Positions 1 through 9,129 are shown, numbered from the stretch's first letter. The stretch is DNA of 34,655 nucleotides from an uncultured Parabacteroides sp. (GCA_944326775.1 CALVFH010000015.1:1-34655), one strand, 5' to 3'. The notes: generated by a model not told the origin, from the sequence alone. Numbers and translations: made by a program.

Positions 1-3
1 AAT

Positions 4-864
4 ATGAATGTACAAGAAACAAAAGAACAGCTGATTGCGGATCTGATCCGCCTTGCGTTTGCGGAAGATATCGGCGACGGAGACCATACGACATTGTGTT
101 GTATTCCTCCTACCGAAATGGGGAAAAGCCATTTGCTGATTAAGGAAGACGGCGTATTGGCCGGTGTGGACATTGCGGAGCGGATTTTCCATACGTTCGA
201 TCCGGAGCTGAAGATGACGGTATTCATCCACGATGGCGCCGAGGTGAAAAAGGGTGACATTGCTTTTGAAGTGGAGGGTAAGGTGCAGTCGCTTTTACAG
301 ACAGAACGTCTGATGCTGAACGTGATGCAGCGGATGAGCGGTATTGCGACCATGACGCGCAAGTATGTCAAGGCGCTCGAAGGAACCAAGACCCGCGTTC
401 TGGATACCCGCAAGACTACGCCGGGAATGCGCATTCTGGAGAAAGAAGCCGTGCGCATCGGTGGAGGCGTTAATCATCGCATCGGTCTCTTCGATATGAT
501 TCTTTTGAAAGATAATCATGTGGATTTTGCCGGCGGTATTGAGGCGGCCATTACCCGTTGCCATCAATATCTGAAAGAAAAAGGCAAAGACCTGAAGATT
601 GAGATAGAGGTCCGCAATTTCGATGAAATCCAGCAGGTGTTGAACGTGGGTGGCGTTGACCGTATCATGCTCGACAACTTCACGCCGGCCGATACGAAGA
701 AGGCCGTGGAGATGATCGGTGGACGCTATGAAATCGAGTCTTCCGGCGGTATCACCTTCGATACTTTGCGCGACTATGCCGAATGCGGTGTCGATTTCAT
801 TTCCGTCGGTGCCCTTACTCATTCCGTAAAAGGATTGGATATGAGCTTTAAGGCCGTGCACTGA
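4..864 (+). CDS. nadC: Nicotinate-nucleotide pyrophosphorylase (quinolinate phosphoribosyltransferase)
   Basis: This enzyme converts quinolinate and PRPP to nicotinate mononucleotide, CO2 and pyrophosphate, the step where de novo NAD synthesis joins the common pathway; it acts in the cytoplasm. The 286-residue length is normal. Family motifs are all present: the ERLMLNVMQRMSGIAT helix (101-116), TRKTTPG (135-141), GGGVNHR (153-159) and KDNH (169-172), which hold the basic residues that bind substrate and PRPP. The start is only three bases into the window, so its promoter and ribosome site cannot be seen and a slightly longer N-terminus is possible, although the alignment start looks natural. 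The gene ends in TGA ten bases before a strong hairpin and converges on the minus-strand acetyltransferase gene. The nadA and nadB genes are not in the window. Confidence 0.96.
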   Translation: MNVQETKEQLIADLIRLAFAEDIGDGDHTTLCCIPPTEMGKSHLLIKEDGVLAGVDIAERIFHTFDPELKMTVFIHDGAEVKKGDIAFEVEGKVQSLLQTERLMLNVMQRMSGIATMTRKYVKALEGTKTRVLDTRKTTPGMRILEKEAVRIGGGVNHRIGLFDMILLKDNHVDFAGGIEAAITRCHQYLKEKGKDLKIEIEVRNFDEIQQVLNVGGVDRIMLDNFTPADTKKAVEMIGGRYEIESSGGITFDTLRDYAECGVDFISVGALTHSVKGLDMSFKAVH

Positions 865-873
865 TATTCTTAA

Positions 874-931
874 ATGGAACCGCTTTTAAGAACTCTCTTA
901 AGTTCGTCAGGAGAGTTCTTAAAAGTTCCAT
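874..931. terminator. Bidirectional hairpin terminator between nadC and the acetyltransferase gene
   Basis: The arms at 874-897 and 911-931 are complementary except for a three-base CGG bulge in the left arm, with a 13-base loop. It lies between two convergent genes, so it probably ends transcription from both sides. It has no long T-run, which is common for Bacteroidota terminators. Confidence 0.75.
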
Positions 932-954
932 TCAGGAAAACTACTCTTTCCTGT

Positions 955-1533
955 TCATAAACATATGATTTCCCCGTCCTTTAGCTTATATTTCTCTCCG
1001 CTTTCCGGGCACGTTGCCATTCCTTTGTCGTCGAATACCAACCGGTGGCCATATCGGCTGACCCACCCGATCTGTTTGGACGGGTTACCGACCACCAGTG
1101 CATACGGCGGAACATCTTTGGTAACGACTGCACCGGCACCCACCAAGGCATATTCACCGATTGTATGACCGCAGACGATAGTCGCATTCGCTCCGATGGT
1201 GGCTCCTTTCCGGACAAGCGTTTTCCGGTACTGGTCTTTGCGCGGGATGGCGCTGCGTGGGTTCAGCACATTGGTGAACACACAGCTGGGACCTAAAAAG
1301 ACCTCGTCTTCGCAGACAACACCGGTATAAACAGAGACATTATTTTGGATTTTTACGTGGTTTCCGATGATTACCTGCGGGGAAATCACAACGTTCTGTC
1401 CGATGTTACAATGTTCTCCGATGGTGCATCCGCTCATGATGTGCGAGAAATGCCAGATGCGCGTCCCCGCGCCGATGTGGCATCCCTCGTCGATAATTGC
1501 CGTTTCGTGTGCTTGATATTCCATGATATACAT
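955..1533 (-). CDS. Left-handed beta-helix N-acetyltransferase (WlbB/WbpD-like)
   Basis: The 192-residue protein is built from hexapeptide repeats (I-G-x-x-x-x type) over about residues 15-150, the mark of left-handed beta-helix acyltransferases. The pattern around [29 protein letters not shown] and the cysteine-containing C-terminus (CPESGEKY) matches the WlbB/WbpD group, which acetylates the 3-amino group of UDP-2-acetamido-3-amino-glucuronate for surface glycans. That substrate is inferred from family resemblance; no other glycan gene is nearby. The chosen start (1531-1533) forms a TAATG junction with the stop of the upstream methyltransferase gene, so translation is probably coupled; an in-frame ATG three codons later (1522-1524) is the alternative. 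The two minus-strand genes form one transcription unit. Confidence 0.85.
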   Translation of the reverse strand: MYIMEYQAHETAIIDEGCHIGAGTRIWHFSHIMSGCTIGEHCNIGQNVVISPQVIIGNHVKIQNNVSVYTGVVCEDEVFLGPSCVFTNVLNPRSAIPRKDQYRKTLVRKGATIGANATIVCGHTIGEYALVGAGAVVTKDVPPYALVVGNPSKQIGWVSRYGHRLVFDDKGMATCPESGEKYKLKDGEIICL

Positions 1534-2237
1534 TATTTATACAACAGGAAGATAGTCGGTTTCTTGTTCAGGTCGGGAATTTTTCCAGCCCATTCCTTGA
1601 TTGGACGTGTTCGGATATAGGCATCTTCGCAAGTGATGTTGGAAGCAATGCACAGTTTGGTAGAAGGTCGGCACAGGCGGATCAGCTCTTCTACCAGCTT
1701 TTGGTTGCGGTAAGGCGTTTCGATGAAGAGCTGGGTTTGGTTTTCCGCATAGATGCGTCCTTCCAGTTTTTTGAGGGTGCTGGTCCGCTCCGCTCCGTCG
1801 ATAGGCAGATATCCGTGGAAGGCAAAGCTTTGTCCGTTGAAGCCTGATGCCATGATGGATAGGAGAATGGATGACGGCCCGACCAGCGGGACGACCGGAT
1901 AGGCTTTCCGTTGGGCAATGGCTACGACATCGGCTCCCGGGTCGGCTACGGCGGGGCAGCCGGCTTCGGAGATGACGCCGACCGGATGCCCCTGCTCCAG
2001 CGGAGCCAGATAGCCGGCCACGACTTCCGGTGCGGTATGTTTGTTCAGTTCGTAGAAAGTCAGGGCGTCAATATCTATCGTCGGTTCTACCTTCTTCAGA
2101 AATCGGCGTGCGCTCCGGACATTCTCTACGATGAAATGTTTGATTTGCAGAATGACTTCCCGGTTATAATCGGGTAACACCTGGCGAATCGGAGTGTCGC
2201 CGAGGGGAACGGGAATAAGGAAAAGGGATGCAATCAT
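1533..2237 (-). CDS. SAM-dependent methyltransferase, tetrapyrrole-methylase family (RsmI-like)
   Basis: This 234-residue protein has the fold signatures of the tetrapyrrole methylase superfamily: an N-terminal [10 protein letters not shown] strand, [15 protein letters not shown] at 87-101 and [17 protein letters not shown] at 116-132. The nearest well-known member is RsmI, which 2'-O-methylates C1402 of 16S rRNA. RsmI normally starts with LYIVATPIGN and carries SDAGTP, so this protein is a divergent relative and its RNA target is not certain. It starts 15 bases or so after a predicted promoter (TAACTTTG read on the minus strand, 2259-2266) and overlaps the downstream acetyltransferase gene by one base (TAATG). 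The divergent neighbour is also an rRNA methyltransferase, which mildly supports a role in ribosome modification. Confidence 0.8.
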   Translation of the reverse strand: MIASLFLIPVPLGDTPIRQVLPDYNREVILQIKHFIVENVRSARRFLKKVEPTIDIDALTFYELNKHTAPEVVAGYLAPLEQGHPVGVISEAGCPAVADPGADVVAIAQRKAYPVVPLVGPSSILLSIMASGFNGQSFAFHGYLPIDGAERTSTLKKLEGRIYAENQTQLFIETPYRNQKLVEELIRLCRPSTKLCIASNITCEDAYIRTRPIKEWAGKIPDLNKKPTIFLLYK

Positions 2238-2244
2238 TTTTTAG

Positions 2245-2275
2245 TTGTTTTTGATGCGCAAAGTTATTACTTTTG
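2245..2275 (+). promoter_or_regulatory. Promoter of the RsmF-like gene
   Basis: A TTG at 2245-2247, a 20-base spacer and TACTTTTG at 2268-2275 match the Bacteroidota vegetative promoter. Predicted transcription would begin near 2282, downstream of the first possible ATG at 2245. This rules against the longer reading frame and supports translation from 2296. Confidence 0.6.
2259..2266 (-). promoter_or_regulatory. -7 element for the RsmI-like/acetyltransferase unit
   Basis: TAACTTTG on the minus strand fits the Bacteroidota -7 consensus TAnnTTTG and sits about 22 bases before the start codon at 2237. I see no good -33 TTTG at the right distance. It is back to back with the opposing -7 element at 2268-2275. 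Confidence 0.5.
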
Positions 2276-2295
2276 CCCGAAATCCATGCAGATAT

Positions 2296-3669
2296 ATGAC
2301 ACTTCCTATTGATTTTATTACCCGTACGAGAGAACTGTTGGGACAAGATTACGACGCGTTGGAAAAGGCGCTGGAGGTTGAACCGCCGGTGAGTATCCGT
2401 ATGAATCCGTATAAACAGGTTTCTGGAGTTCCGGTTTCGGACGACCCTGTTCCGTGGTGTGCTACGGGGTATTATCTGCCCGTCCGCCCGTCGTTTACCT
2501 TCGATCCGTTGTTTCATGCAGGGGCTTATTATGTGCAGGAGGCATCGTCGATGTTCCTGGAACAGGTTGTGCGTTCCTATGTGAAGGAACCGGTGGTTTG
2601 TTTGGATTTATGCGCGGCTCCGGGTGGAAAATCGACCCATTTACGTACGCTTTTACCTGAAGGCAGTGTGTTAGTCAGCAATGAGGTGGTTCGGACCCGG
2701 GCTAATATTTTGGCTGAGAATATGGCCAAGTGGGGACATCCGGATGTAATCGTGACGAATGCCGACCCGGCTGAATTAGGCCAGTTTACCCATCTTTTTG
2801 ATGTAATTTTGACTGACGTCCCTTGTTCCGGCGAAGGAATGTTTCGCAAGGATCCGGCGAGCAGGGAGGAATGGAGTGCGGCGAATGTCCGTCTTTGTGC
2901 CGATCGCCAGCGGAAAATTCTGGCTGATATCTGGAATGCGTTGAAACCGGGAGGAATTTTGATATACAGCACTTGTACCTTCAATACGGAAGAAGATGAG
3001 GAGAATGTGCAGGCCATCATCGAACAACTCGGAGCCGAGCCGCTGGAGGTTCCGGTTGATCCGGAGTGGAATATTTCTCCCGCCTTGAAGCTGGCTAATC
3101 CGGTCTATCGTTTTTTCCCGGGTCGGACGCGTGGAGAAGGTTTCTTTCTCGCTGCCTTGCGGAAGAGTGAAGACGGGGAGGGGGAAGTTTTCCGGAAACT
3201 TAAGGACAAAAAGATGAAGGGAAAAACGGTTCCGGCTTTTCCTCGCGATGTGGAAAGCTATCTCCGGGATACGTCTCGTTTTCGTCCGTACTGGACAGGT
3301 GCTGAGAATACCATTCTGCGAATGCAGAGCGACGAGGTAGCCCGCTTGGTCTCTCTTTTTCGCCAACAATCGGTCAGGATGTTGTCGGTCGGCATTGAAA
3401 TCGGCGAGTTGAAAGGAAAAGACCTGGTTCCAGCTCAGGCTTTGGCGTTGAGTGTGGAGCTGAATCGCAACCGCTTCCCGGAAGTGGAGGTTACTCAAGA
3501 AGAGGCTGTCCGTTATTTGCGGAAAGAGGCGCTGGTGTTGCCGTCCGATACGCCGCGGGGTTTTGTTTTGCTGATTTATCGGAATCTGCCGCTTGGTTTT
3601 GTCAAAAATCTGGGGAACCGGAGTAACAATCTTTATCCGCAAGAGTGGAAAATTCGGAGCTTCCTGTAA
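2296..3669 (+). CDS. 16S rRNA m5C methyltransferase, RsmF/NOL1-NOP2-Sun family
   Basis: The 457-residue enzyme carries the SAM-binding CAAPGGKS motif (106-113) and the two cysteines that define RNA m5C methyltransferases: DVPCSGEGMFRKD (174-186, Cys177) and STCTF (225-229, Cys227, the usual nucleophile). The PCSGEGMFRK version and the extra C-terminal region of about 170 residues (a PUA-like RNA-binding part) point to the RsmF/YebU branch rather than RsmB. The substrate is probably a 16S rRNA cytosine (C1407 in E. coli); that exact site is inferred. The frame stays open upstream to 2245, but the promoter and the natural N-terminus MTLPIDFITRT favour 2296. It is divergent from the RsmI-like gene and lies 40 bases before mnmA. 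Confidence 0.9.
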   Translation: MTLPIDFITRTRELLGQDYDALEKALEVEPPVSIRMNPYKQVSGVPVSDDPVPWCATGYYLPVRPSFTFDPLFHAGAYYVQEASSMFLEQVVRSYVKEPVVCLDLCAAPGGKSTHLRTLLPEGSVLVSNEVVRTRANILAENMAKWGHPDVIVTNADPAELGQFTHLFDVILTDVPCSGEGMFRKDPASREEWSAANVRLCADRQRKILADIWNALKPGGILIYSTCTFNTEEDEENVQAIIEQLGAEPLEVPVDPEWNISPALKLANPVYRFFPGRTRGEGFFLAALRKSEDGEGEVFRKLKDKKMKGKTVPAFPRDVESYLRDTSRFRPYWTGAENTILRMQSDEVARLVSLFRQQSVRMLSVGIEIGELKGKDLVPAQALALSVELNRNRFPEVEVTQEEAVRYLRKEALVLPSDTPRGFVLLIYRNLPLGFVKNLGNRSNNLYPQEWKIRSFL

Positions 3670-3676
3670 TTTTCCG

Positions 3677-3684
3677 TACCTTTG
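3677..3684 (+). promoter_or_regulatory. -7 element upstream of mnmA
   Basis: TACCTTTG matches TAnnTTTG and lies 25 bases before the mnmA ATG. The -33 region (TTCG at 3653-3656, 20 bases upstream) is a weak match. It would give mnmA and the following genes their own promoter, independent of the RsmF-like gene. Confidence 0.5.
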
Positions 3685-3709
3685 CCTGCTGGAAAAAGAA
3701 TGAATACTT

Positions 3710-4786
3710 ATGGAAATAGCAGCATTGGTATCAGGCGGTGTGGACAGCTCTGTAGTTGTCCATTTGTTGAAAGAGGCGGGTTATGACCCGACTATTTTCT
3801 ATATCCGCATCGGGATGGAGGATAAAGATGGTTATATAGACTGTCCGGCGGAGGAAGACATTGAAATCACTTCTTATATTGCGAAAAAGTATGGTTGCCG
3901 TTTCGAGCAGGTTTCCCTGCATGATGAATATTGGGACAAAGTGGTGAGCTATACCATCGACTCGGTAAAGCGTGGACTGACGCCGAATCCCGACATGATG
4001 TGTAATAAATATATCAAGTTCGGATGTTTTGAAGAAAAGTGGGGGAAAGACTTTGACAAGATTGCGACGGGACATTATGCTACGACGACGGAAATCGACG
4101 GAAAGGTATGGCTCTCGACAGCTAAGGATCCGGTTAAAGACCAGACAGATTTCCTGGGCCAAATCACCCGCCTTCAGATCCAGAAATTGATGTTTCCCGT
4201 GGGACATCTGATGAAAAGTGAAGTGCGTGCCATAGCGGAAGCCCAGCATTTGCCCAGTGCCAAGCGTAAGGATAGCCAGGGTATCTGTTTCCTGGGAAAA
4301 ATCAATTACAATGATTTTATCGAACGTTATTTAGGCAAGCGCCCGGGGAAAATCATCGAGCTCGAAACCGGAAAGGTGCTGGGGAAGCATAATGGTTATT
4401 GGTTTCATACAATCGGTCAGCGCAAGGGGCTGGGCTTGAGTGGAGGTCCGTGGTTTGTCATCAAGAAAGATATTCACCGGAACATTATTTATGTGTCGAA
4501 CGGTTATGATCCGGAAACGCAATACGGAAAGACGGTCAACCTGCATGGTTTCGATTTTATTACCGAAGATCCGTGGGGAGAATTCGACGACCGGAAAGAA
4601 ATTACATTCAAGATCCGGCATACACCGGAGTTTACGCATGGATATATTCGTCGTATCGGCGATTTGTATCGTATTGAAAGCGATGATAAAATACAGGGAA
4701 TAGCGCCGGGGCAATATGCTGTTGTCTATGATAAGGATCATCACCTGTGCATGGGCAGCGGGATGATTATTGGCGATGAAGAATAA
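3710..4786 (+). CDS. mnmA: tRNA-specific 2-thiouridylase
   Basis: MnmA adds sulfur to C2 of the wobble uridine (U34) in tRNA-Lys, tRNA-Glu and tRNA-Gln, using ATP and a sulfur relay. The 358-residue protein has the PP-loop SGGVDSS (8-14), the first catalytic cysteine in CNKYIKF (Cys98), the KDQTDFL segment and the second catalytic cysteine in DSQGICFLG (Cys193). The C-terminal half forms the expected beta-barrel domains, including the [14 protein letters not shown] stretch. It departs from the common DSTGICFIG by having Gln in place of Thr. Members of this phylum often carry more than one MnmA-like protein, so a second copy may exist outside the window. The downstream DPP III gene begins 24 bases later and is likely co-transcribed. 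Confidence 0.93.
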   Translation: MEIAALVSGGVDSSVVVHLLKEAGYDPTIFYIRIGMEDKDGYIDCPAEEDIEITSYIAKKYGCRFEQVSLHDEYWDKVVSYTIDSVKRGLTPNPDMMCNKYIKFGCFEEKWGKDFDKIATGHYATTTEIDGKVWLSTAKDPVKDQTDFLGQITRLQIQKLMFPVGHLMKSEVRAIAEAQHLPSAKRKDSQGICFLGKINYNDFIERYLGKRPGKIIELETGKVLGKHNGYWFHTIGQRKGLGLSGGPWFVIKKDIHRNIIYVSNGYDPETQYGKTVNLHGFDFITEDPWGEFDDRKEITFKIRHTPEFTHGYIRRIGDLYRIESDDKIQGIAPGQYAVVYDKDHHLCMGSGMIIGDEE

Positions 4787-4810
4787 AATCAACACGTTAT
4801 ATATAAAAAT

Positions 4811-6868
4811 ATGAAGCATATAATATTATCAGTTATGACAGCGATAGGAATGTCTGCTTGTACTCATCAGCCGGCTCCACAGACGGAAAGCGGCGATGCG
4901 AATTTTAATTATGTAGTCGATCAGTTTGCCGATTTGCAGATTTTGCGTTATCAGGTACCGGGATTTGAGAAGTTGACACTTCAGCAAAAGCAACTGCTTT
5001 ATCATCTTTCGGAGGCAGCTTTGATGGGGCGCGATATCCTGGCTGACCAGAATTGTCGTTATAATCTTCCGATACGTCGGACGTTGGAAGCTATTTATAC
5101 TACTTATCCGGGCGATAAAAACGAAGAACAGTTCAAGGCTCTGGAAACTTACCTGAAACGGGTATGGTTTTCTAATGGCATTCATCATCATTACGGGGAG
5201 GATAAATTTGTCCCCGGCTTTACGGCTGAATTTTTTGCAGCCTGTGTGAACCAGGTAGATCCTTCCCAGCTTCCGTTGCGGGAAGGAGAAACGGTTGAGC
5301 AGTTGTTGGCTGAGCTCACTCCGGTTATATTCGATCCGGCAGTTATGGCTAAGCGTACGGTGCAAAGTGGCGACAAGGATTTGATACAAGCTTCTGCAAA
5401 TAATTACTATGAAGGGGATTTGACCCAGATGGAGGTGGATGCTTTCTATGAGAAGATGAAAGAAGGGCAAGATACGCTCCGTCCGATTTCTTATGGCTTG
5501 AATAGTCGCCTGGTTAAAGAAAACGGAAAGATTTACGAGAAAGTCTGGAAAGTGGGCGGGCTTTATACTCAAGCTATTGAACGTATTGTAGCTGAACTGG
5601 AAAAGGCAATTCCTTTTGCCGAGAATGATGCACAGAAGGCTATTATCGAGAAACTGATTGCTTATTACCGGACGGGTGATTTGAAAACTTTCGATGCCTA
5701 TTCGGTACTTTGGGTACAGGATACGCAATCGGAGGTGGATTTTGTCAATGGGTTTATTGAAACTTACGGAGATCCGCTCGGACGCAAGGCCAGTTGGGAA
5801 TCGACGGTAAACTTTATCAATAAGGAAGCTACGGAACGTACACGTATTATCAGTAGTAATGCCCAGTGGTTTGAAGATCATTCACCGATTGATCCCCGTT
5901 TTCGCAAAAAGGAAGTGAAAGGGGTGAGTGCTAAGGTGATTACCGTTGCGATGCTGGGAGGAGACTGTTATCCTTCGACTCCGATAGGTATTAATCTTCC
6001 GAATGCCGACTGGATTCGTCGGGATTATGGTTCGAAATCGGTAACCATCGAGAATATTACCGAAGCTTACGACAAGGCTTCCCAAGGAAGTGGCCTTTCT
6101 GCGGAATTTATGTGGAGTGACAAGGAGATGCAGCAATCCAAACAGTATGGTTTCCTGACGGATAATTTGCATACCGACCTTCACGAATGTTTGGGTCATG
6201 GTTCCGGACAGTTGTTGGAAGGTGTGGATCCGGATGCACTGGGCGCTTATAGTTCGACTTTGGAGGAAGCACGTGCCGATTTGTTCGGACTTTATTACAT
6301 GGCCGACCCGAAGATGGTAGAGCTGGGTCTCCTTCCGGTAGCCGATGCGTATGAGACGGCTTATTACCATTATATGATGAATGGTTTGATGACGCAGTTG
6401 GTCCGGATTGAGCCGGGCAAGAATATTGAAGAGGCTCACATGCGTAACCGTCAGCTGATTGCCAAATGGGCGTATGAGCAGGGACGTAACGACAATGTGG
6501 TTGAACTGAAAAAACGTGATGGCAAAACGTATGTAGTAGTGAATGATTATCAGAAACTTCGTGCTCTTTTTGCTCGGTTGCTGGCGGAAGTACAGCGTAT
6601 TAAGAGTGAAGGTGATTTTGAGGCCGGAAAAAATCTGGTGGAAAATTACGGGGTACAGGTGGATGCCGAATTGCATCGTGAAGTGCTGGAACGCTATAAG
6701 AAGCTGAACCTTGCTCCGTATAAGGGTTTTGTCAATCCCTTGATGAAAGAAGTGAAGAATGAGGCTGGAGAAGTTATCGATATCACTTTGGATTATACCG
6801 AAGGTTATGCCGAGCAGATGCTCCGTTATAGCCGTGATTATTCTTTTTTGCCTTCCTACAACGAATAA
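4811..6868 (+). CDS. Dipeptidyl peptidase III, M49 family, lipoprotein
   Basis: This 685-residue zinc aminopeptidase removes dipeptides from the N-terminus of short peptides. The M49 zinc site is clear: HECLGH (458-463, the HEXXGH motif) and EEARAD (485-490, the third ligand). I recall the same HECLGH hexapeptide from the studied Bacteroides thetaiotaomicron DPP III. The N-terminus (MKHIILSVMTAIGMSAC) is a type II signal with lipid attachment at Cys17, so the enzyme should sit on a membrane facing the periplasm or the surface. Relatives in databases are sometimes mislabelled dihydrofolate reductase; nothing in the sequence supports that. It lies between mnmA and the AlkD-like gene, with gaps of 24 and 14 bases. 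Long open frames on the opposite strand are shadows. Confidence 0.93.
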   Translation: MKHIILSVMTAIGMSACTHQPAPQTESGDANFNYVVDQFADLQILRYQVPGFEKLTLQQKQLLYHLSEAALMGRDILADQNCRYNLPIRRTLEAIYTTYPGDKNEEQFKALETYLKRVWFSNGIHHHYGEDKFVPGFTAEFFAACVNQVDPSQLPLREGETVEQLLAELTPVIFDPAVMAKRTVQSGDKDLIQASANNYYEGDLTQMEVDAFYEKMKEGQDTLRPISYGLNSRLVKENGKIYEKVWKVGGLYTQAIERIVAELEKAIPFAENDAQKAIIEKLIAYYRTGDLKTFDAYSVLWVQDTQSEVDFVNGFIETYGDPLGRKASWESTVNFINKEATERTRIISSNAQWFEDHSPIDPRFRKKEVKGVSAKVITVAMLGGDCYPSTPIGINLPNADWIRRDYGSKSVTIENITEAYDKASQGSGLSAEFMWSDKEMQQSKQYGFLTDNLHTDLHECLGHGSGQLLEGVDPDALGAYSSTLEEARADLFGLYYMADPKMVELGLLPVADAYETAYYHYMMNGLMTQLVRIEPGKNIEEAHMRNRQLIAKWAYEQGRNDNVVELKKRDGKTYVVVNDYQKLRALFARLLAEVQRIKSEGDFEAGKNLVENYGVQVDAELHREVLERYKKLNLAPYKGFVNPLMKEVKNEAGEVIDITLDYTEGYAEQMLRYSRDYSFLPSYNE

Positions 6869-6882
6869 AGGACAGGTAGGAT

Positions 6883-7578
6883 ATGGAAAATTCAGAAATC
6901 CGGGAAAAAGAGCACGAAAAGCTTCAGGCAATCCGGAAGCAGCTCCGTTTGTGCATGAATGGGGTTATTGCAACCAGCTTGCGGGAAAAGGGCATGAATT
7001 ACAAACTTATATTTGGGGTGCCCCTACCTGAAATCCGGCAGATTGCCCGTATGTATCAGCCGGATGTGGATTTGGCGGAAGCATTGTGGCACAAGAATGT
7101 ACGAGAAATGAAAATTCTGGCGACAATGCTTTATCCTTCGGATGTTTTTCTGAAGGAAACTGCTTTGCGTTGGATAGATGAGGTGCCATATCAGGAGATT
7201 GCAGAACAACTGAGCGCACATCTTCTGTCTGCCTCGCCCGACCGGGAGGCTATTGTTTCGATATGTCTGGGTGACGGGGGCGGAGGTGCTTATCGCCGCA
7301 GTTGCGGGTTCTTGTGTGTAGCGAATCTTTGTATCCGGGAAGAAAAGCTTTCTCCGGAAACGGAAACTTTGTTTTTGTCGGAGGCGAAGAAAGAACTGGC
7401 GGCCGGTGTGTCGCTTACCCAGCAGGCGGCTTCCTTGGCATTGAAACGGTTTGGACGACTATCAGCCGGACAGGCTGCTGAAGTTTTGCAACTGATTGGA
7501 GAATTCCAGCATTGTGGCAAGCCGGAACAAGAGGAGTTTTACAAGGATATCCGTTTTGAGTTTGAATATTATACCTGA
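6883..7578 (+). CDS. DNA alkylation repair (AlkD-like) HEAT-repeat protein
   Basis: The 231-residue, largely alpha-helical protein resembles the AlkD/AlkC family of HEAT-like-repeat DNA glycosylases. The segment YKLIFGVPLPEIRQIARMY (about 45-63), followed by LAEALWHKNVREMKILATML, is the recognisable family signature. AlkD-type enzymes excise alkylated bases such as 3- and 7-methylpurines. The middle region (for example LGDGGGGAYRRSCGF) is divergent, and I cannot place the catalytic Asp, Trp and Arg of AlkD with confidence, so enzyme activity is unproven. A fair ribosome site (GGTAGGAT) precedes the ATG at 6883, 14 bases after the DPP III stop, so it is probably the last gene of the mnmA unit. 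A 141-base gap with the purA promoter follows. Confidence 0.7.
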   Translation: MENSEIREKEHEKLQAIRKQLRLCMNGVIATSLREKGMNYKLIFGVPLPEIRQIARMYQPDVDLAEALWHKNVREMKILATMLYPSDVFLKETALRWIDEVPYQEIAEQLSAHLLSASPDREAIVSICLGDGGGGAYRRSCGFLCVANLCIREEKLSPETETLFLSEAKKELAAGVSLTQQAASLALKRFGRLSAGQAAEVLQLIGEFQHCGKPEQEEFYKDIRFEFEYYT

Positions 7579-7623
7579 AAACAGGTCTCTTTCGTTCTCT
7601 TTCGGAAATTAATGAACTCTGTT

Positions 7624-7655
7624 TTTGGCGTATTCTTATAAATCAGTTACCTTTG
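7624..7655 (+). promoter_or_regulatory. purA promoter
   Basis: TTTG at 7624-7627, a spacer of exactly 20 bases, and TACCTTTG at 7648-7655 fit the Bacteroidota sigma-ABfr consensus very well. Transcription is expected to start near 7662, giving a leader of about 57 bases. No riboswitch-like structure is evident in the leader. Confidence 0.8.
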
Positions 7656-7719
7656 TAAAGTCTCTGTTTGTAATGGAGCAGGAGTTATCATAGTGTATTA
7701 ACAGTCTATAATAAATAAC

Positions 7720-8991
7720 ATGAAAGTAGATGTATTACTTGGATTGCAATGGGGTGATGAAGGCAAAGGCAAAGTTGTCGATGTCTTAACTCCGAAGTAC
7801 GATGTAGTGGCTCGTTTTCAAGGAGGTCCGAATGCCGGGCATACTTTGGAATTTAAGGGTGAAAAATATGTGTTGCGTTCCATTCCTTCCGGTATTTTCC
7901 AAGGAGGAAAGATTAACGTGATTGGAAATGGTGTCGTACTTGATCCGGTTTTGTTTAAAGAAGAAGCTGAGGCATTGGCTGCCAGCGGACATGATATTAC
8001 CAAACAGCTTTATATCTCCAAAAAGGCTCATTTGATTTTGCCGACGCATCGTATTCTGGATGCAGCTTACGAAGCGGCAAAAGGTTCCGGTAAGATTGGT
8101 ACTACGGGAAAGGGTATTGGTCCGACTTATACCGACAAGGTGAGCCGTAACGGGGTACGTGTAGGTGATTTGTTCCGTGACTTCCAATCAATTTATGCCG
8201 AAGCTAAGGCGAAACATGAAAGAATTCTGCGTTCACTGAACTATGAATACGATATTACCGAACAGGAAGCCAAATGGTTTGATGCATTAGAATATTTGAA
8301 GAAATTCAAACTGATCGACAGCGAGCATGTGATTAACAACCTGCTGAAAGAAGGGAAAAACGTGTTGGCTGAAGGTGCTCAGGGAACCATGCTGGATGTG
8401 GACTTCGGTTCTTATCCGTTTGTTACATCATCCAATACGATTTGTGCCGGCTGTTGTTCGGGTTTAGGTGTTGCCCCTCGCAATATTGGGGAGGTATATG
8501 GTATTTTCAAAGCTTATTGCACCCGTGTAGGTAGCGGTCCGTTCCCGACAGAGTTGTTTGATGAAGTAGGGGACAAGATCGGCCAGTTGGGTCATGAATT
8601 TGGAGCGGTAACCGGTCGTAAACGTCGTTGCGGATGGATTGACTTAGTTGCTTTAAAATATGCCGTGATGCTGAACGGCGTAACTCAGTTGATCATGATG
8701 AAGAGCGATGTGCTTGATACTTTCGATACCATCAAGGCTTGTGTAGCTTATGAGATTGATGGCAAGGAAGTAACGGAATTTCCGTATTCTATAGAAGAGG
8801 GGGTAAAACCCATCTATGTGGAGTTGCCGGGTTGGAAGACGGACATGACGAAGATGCAGAGCGAAGATGAATTCCCGGAAGAATTCAATGCTTATCTGAC
8901 ATTCCTGGAAGAGGAACTGGGTGTGCCTATCAAGATTGTCTCGGTAGGTCCAGATCGTGAGCAGACTATCATCCGTTATACGGAAGAGTAA
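7720..8991 (+). CDS. purA: Adenylosuccinate synthetase
   Basis: PurA joins IMP and aspartate with GTP hydrolysis to make adenylosuccinate, the first committed step to AMP. The 423-residue length is normal. The glycine-rich GDEGKGK loop (12-18, with catalytic Asp13), NAGHT (38-42, catalytic His41), GTTGKGIGP (127-135) and EGAQGTMLDVDFG are all intact, as is the RKRRCGWIDLV segment that contacts IMP. It is transcribed from its own strong promoter and ends before a good hairpin terminator, so it appears to be monocistronic. Nothing is odd about the sequence. Confidence 0.98.
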   Translation: MKVDVLLGLQWGDEGKGKVVDVLTPKYDVVARFQGGPNAGHTLEFKGEKYVLRSIPSGIFQGGKINVIGNGVVLDPVLFKEEAEALAASGHDITKQLYISKKAHLILPTHRILDAAYEAAKGSGKIGTTGKGIGPTYTDKVSRNGVRVGDLFRDFQSIYAEAKAKHERILRSLNYEYDITEQEAKWFDALEYLKKFKLIDSEHVINNLLKEGKNVLAEGAQGTMLDVDFGSYPFVTSSNTICAGCCSGLGVAPRNIGEVYGIFKAYCTRVGSGPFPTELFDEVGDKIGQLGHEFGAVTGRKRRCGWIDLVALKYAVMLNGVTQLIMMKSDVLDTFDTIKACVAYEIDGKEVTEFPYSIEEGVKPIYVELPGWKTDMTKMQSEDEFPEEFNAYLTFLEEELGVPIKIVSVGPDREQTIIRYTEE

Positions 8992-9025
8992 GCGGAATAC
9001 GCTTGATTAATAAGTATTAAATGTA

Positions 9026-9073
9026 AAAATGGCAGAAGAATGACTTTCCCGTCAGGGTTTCTTCTGCCATTTT
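9026..9073 (+). terminator. purA terminator
   Basis: Perfect 15-base arms (9026-9040 and 9059-9073) with an 18-base loop lie 34 bases after the purA stop. The right arm ends in a short T-run. A longer reading of the next gene would begin inside this hairpin (9040), which argues against that start. Confidence 0.85.
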
Positions 9074-9129
9074 CTGTTTGGCAAGAAATTTGTTATTTAT
9101 TTGATAAACTAATCATTACATTTTTACGT

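Noticed and set aside
4829..6931. Two long antisense frames (about 350 codons each) opposite the DPP III gene
   Set aside because: The plus strand encodes a complete M49 peptidase with intact zinc motifs. The antisense products have no recognisable motif, and no promoter or start context supports them.
9040..9129. N-terminal extension of the zinc peptidase
   Set aside because: The upstream start lies within the purA terminator hairpin, and the extra 30 residues precede what is already a normal N-terminal membrane helix.
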